A DNA stretch of 64,000 nt from Mycolicibacterium setense (lineage in GTDB: Bacteria; Actinomycetota; Actinomycetes; Mycobacteriales; Mycobacteriaceae): positions 265,728-329,727 of the forward strand of contig NZ_JTJW01000001.1 of assembly GCF_000805385.1 (NCBI RefSeq), read 5' to 3'. Below the pieces are notes generated by a model. It made no database searches. It saw only the letters and a program-made list of their open reading frames with translations, and had not been told where the DNA came from. Both the position numbers and the translations under genes were made by a program. Shown here piece by piece: positions 62,945 to 64,000 of this stretch (position 1 is the first letter of the stretch; each line of letters starts with the position of its first letter).

Positions 62945-63877
62945 CTATCGGAGTAGCGCGGCGAGTTCCCTGGCGAATATCGTGATGGCGTGATCGCCGG
63001 CTTCGAGCACCCCGGCCAACAACGGGAAACCATGTGGCATGCCCTCGTACTCGTGGGCTCGAACCTTTACGCCTGCCGCGGCGAGCTTTTCACCGTAGCG
63101 GTCCGCGTCGTCGGCAACGGGATCCATCTGAGCGCTGAGGATCACGGCAGACGGGGCGCCCACGAGATCCTGCGCCAGCAACGGTGAGGCGAGGCTCGAA
63201 CGACGGTCGTCGATCTGGGGTACGTACATGTCGTACGCCCACTCAAGCGCAGCCCGGGTGAGGAATGGCCCGTCCTTGTACCGCTGGACGGAGTCGCTGC
63301 TCATGGTGGCATCGAGTGCGGGACACAACAGGCCTTGTGCCTTGACCGGAGGACCTTGTTCTCGCGAGGCAAGCGCGACGCTCGCCGCCAGCGCGCCCCC
63401 GGAAGAGTCGCCGGCGACTGCCAGAGCCTCGACATCGATGCCCAGCTGATCGGCATGCCGACTCACCCAAGCGAATGCATCGGCGGCGTCATGGTGAGCG
63501 CGGGGAAACCTGTCTTCTGGCGCCAGGCGGTAGGCGACAGAAATCACGATGAGTTCGCCCCGCACACAGAGCTTTCGGCAGAGCCGATCGTGGGTGTCCA
63601 GGCTTCCGCGTACGAATGCGCCGCCATGTAGATAGACGACGCCCGGTAGCGCCGGAGCGGCAACTGGTGGGTGGTAGCTGCGTGCCTCAATCGAACCCTG
63701 ACGGATTGGGATCGTGAAATCACCTACTGTGCAACGCGTATCAACGTCGCCCGCCAACGAGATCAATTTCTCGCCCGCCGCCCTGTAAGCGGCGATCGAC
63801 ATGTCCCACGGCGGTGCAGCCGGACGTTCTGACAGGGCGTGCAACAGCTCCTGCACCTGCGGATGCACCACACTCAT
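62945..63877 (-). CDS. HSL-family (alpha/beta hydrolase fold-3) esterase
   Basis: A 310-aa esterase of the hormone-sensitive lipase/LipN type. Oxyanion motif VVYLHGGAFV, nucleophile GDSSGGALA, acid in SAQMDPVADD and His in EGMPHGFPLL; all intact. Likely hydrolyses short-chain esters. ATG 63877 overlaps the stop of the upstream DUF3237 gene by 3 nt, so the two are coupled. Confidence 0.93.
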   Translation of the reverse strand: MSVVHPQVQELLHALSERPAAPPWDMSIAAYRAAGEKLISLAGDVDTRCTVGDFTIPIRQGSIEARSYHPPVAAPALPGVVYLHGGAFVRGSLDTHDRLCRKLCVRGELIVISVAYRLAPEDRFPRAHHDAADAFAWVSRHADQLGIDVEALAVAGDSSGGALAASVALASREQGPPVKAQGLLCPALDATMSSDSVQRYKDGPFLTRAALEWAYDMYVPQIDDRRSSLASPLLAQDLVGAPSAVILSAQMDPVADDADRYGEKLAAAGVKVRAHEYEGMPHGFPLLAGVLEAGDHAITIFARELAALLR

Positions 63878-64000
63878 GCGGCGACTCGGAAGACTTGGAA
63901 TTCGACGGTGGGTCCGGGTTGGATGCGGCCTTGTCCGACGAAGATGGTTTGGTTGACCCAGCTGTATTTGGGGTCTCCGGATTCCAGGCGTGGGGTGGTG
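63874..64000 (-). CDS. DUF3237-family protein, C-terminal end (5' part outside window)
   Basis: The open frame from the window edge ends TGA 63874-63876 and encodes 41 residues: TPRLESGDPKYSWVNQTIFV and then GQGRIQPGPTVEFQVFRVAA (as two adjoining pieces). This matches the C-terminal strand pair of DUF3237 beta-barrel proteins. Function unknown. The stop overlaps the esterase start. Confidence 0.8.
   Translation of the reverse strand, partial: TTPRLESGDPKYSWVNQTIFVGQGRIQPGPTVEFQVFRVAA

Overview
The window is chromosomal DNA from a mycobacterium, most likely a fast-growing Mycolicibacterium-type species. The evidence is uniformly high GC, a complete mce1-type operon with fadD5 and four mce-associated genes, F420- and NDMA-dependent oxidoreductases, a DUF222/13E12-type HNH protein, and a PE-PPE-like secreted protein. 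The species cannot be named from the sequence. No tRNA, rRNA, CRISPR array, prophage or intact insertion sequence was seen.

Layout. 1-5.3 kb: a cut-off Pro-rich membrane protein (-), a ROK regulator (-) divergent from a large secreted Ig/TolB-propeller protein, and a RidA-like protein. 5.3-10.2 kb: pntA-pntB transhydrogenase with pntA as one fused gene, then a tetR-corA pair. 10.2-12.3 kb: a cytochrome P450 divergent from tetR across a nested operator, and a DUF3159 membrane protein. 12.3-15.1 kb: a sulfonate/taurine-type ABC transporter (permease, lipoprotein, ATPase) preceded by a short Cys-Cys leader ORF and competing hairpins. 15.2-18.7 kb: an alpha/beta hydrolase facing a broken CGNR zinc-finger gene, a tiny ORF, a TetR-SDR pair and DoxX. 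18.7-23.4 kb: an ECF41/SigJ-like sigma factor, acyl-CoA dehydrogenase, Zn-alcohol dehydrogenase, thioesterase and SRPBCC protein.

23.4-39.1 kb is the mce1 locus: mce1R (-) divergent from fadD5, yrbE1A, yrbE1B, mce1A-F and mam1A-D, almost all overlapping or closely spaced. Together these would form an ABC-type lipid importer: two YrbE permeases, six MCE proteins spanning the periplasm and accessory proteins, with an acyl-CoA synthetase and a GntR regulator. Two tiny ORFs are fitted into it, before yrbE1A and between mce1A and mce1B.

39.1-52 kb: a YoaK-family membrane protein, an unknown protein, the HNH protein, a fructosamine kinase-like protein, a PE-PPE-like protein with an HBHA-like basic tail behind a candidate CRP site, an ABM monooxygenase divergent from MarR, an OafA-type acyltransferase, a lipoprotein RNase with barstar, a stand-alone degenerate cyclase domain, a phosphodiester glycosidase, and a GDT1/TMEM165-type manganese exporter behind a yybP-ykoY manganese riboswitch. 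52-64 kb: an AraC-VOC-UvrA-like operon, a lipoprotein sugar-dehydrogenase propeller with pirin, an SDR, a DUF1232 protein, an NDMA-dependent alcohol dehydrogenase, a PhnB-like protein, an F420-dependent LLM oxidoreductase, a lipase-like protein lacking its nucleophile, an HSL-type esterase and the end of a DUF3237 gene.

The most interesting signals are the Cys-Cys leader ORF before the sulfonate transporter, the tiny coupled ORFs inside the mce1 operon, the lipoprotein RNase-barstar pair, the PE-PPE-like protein with its basic coiled-coil tail, and the catalytically impaired lipase and cyclase homologues.
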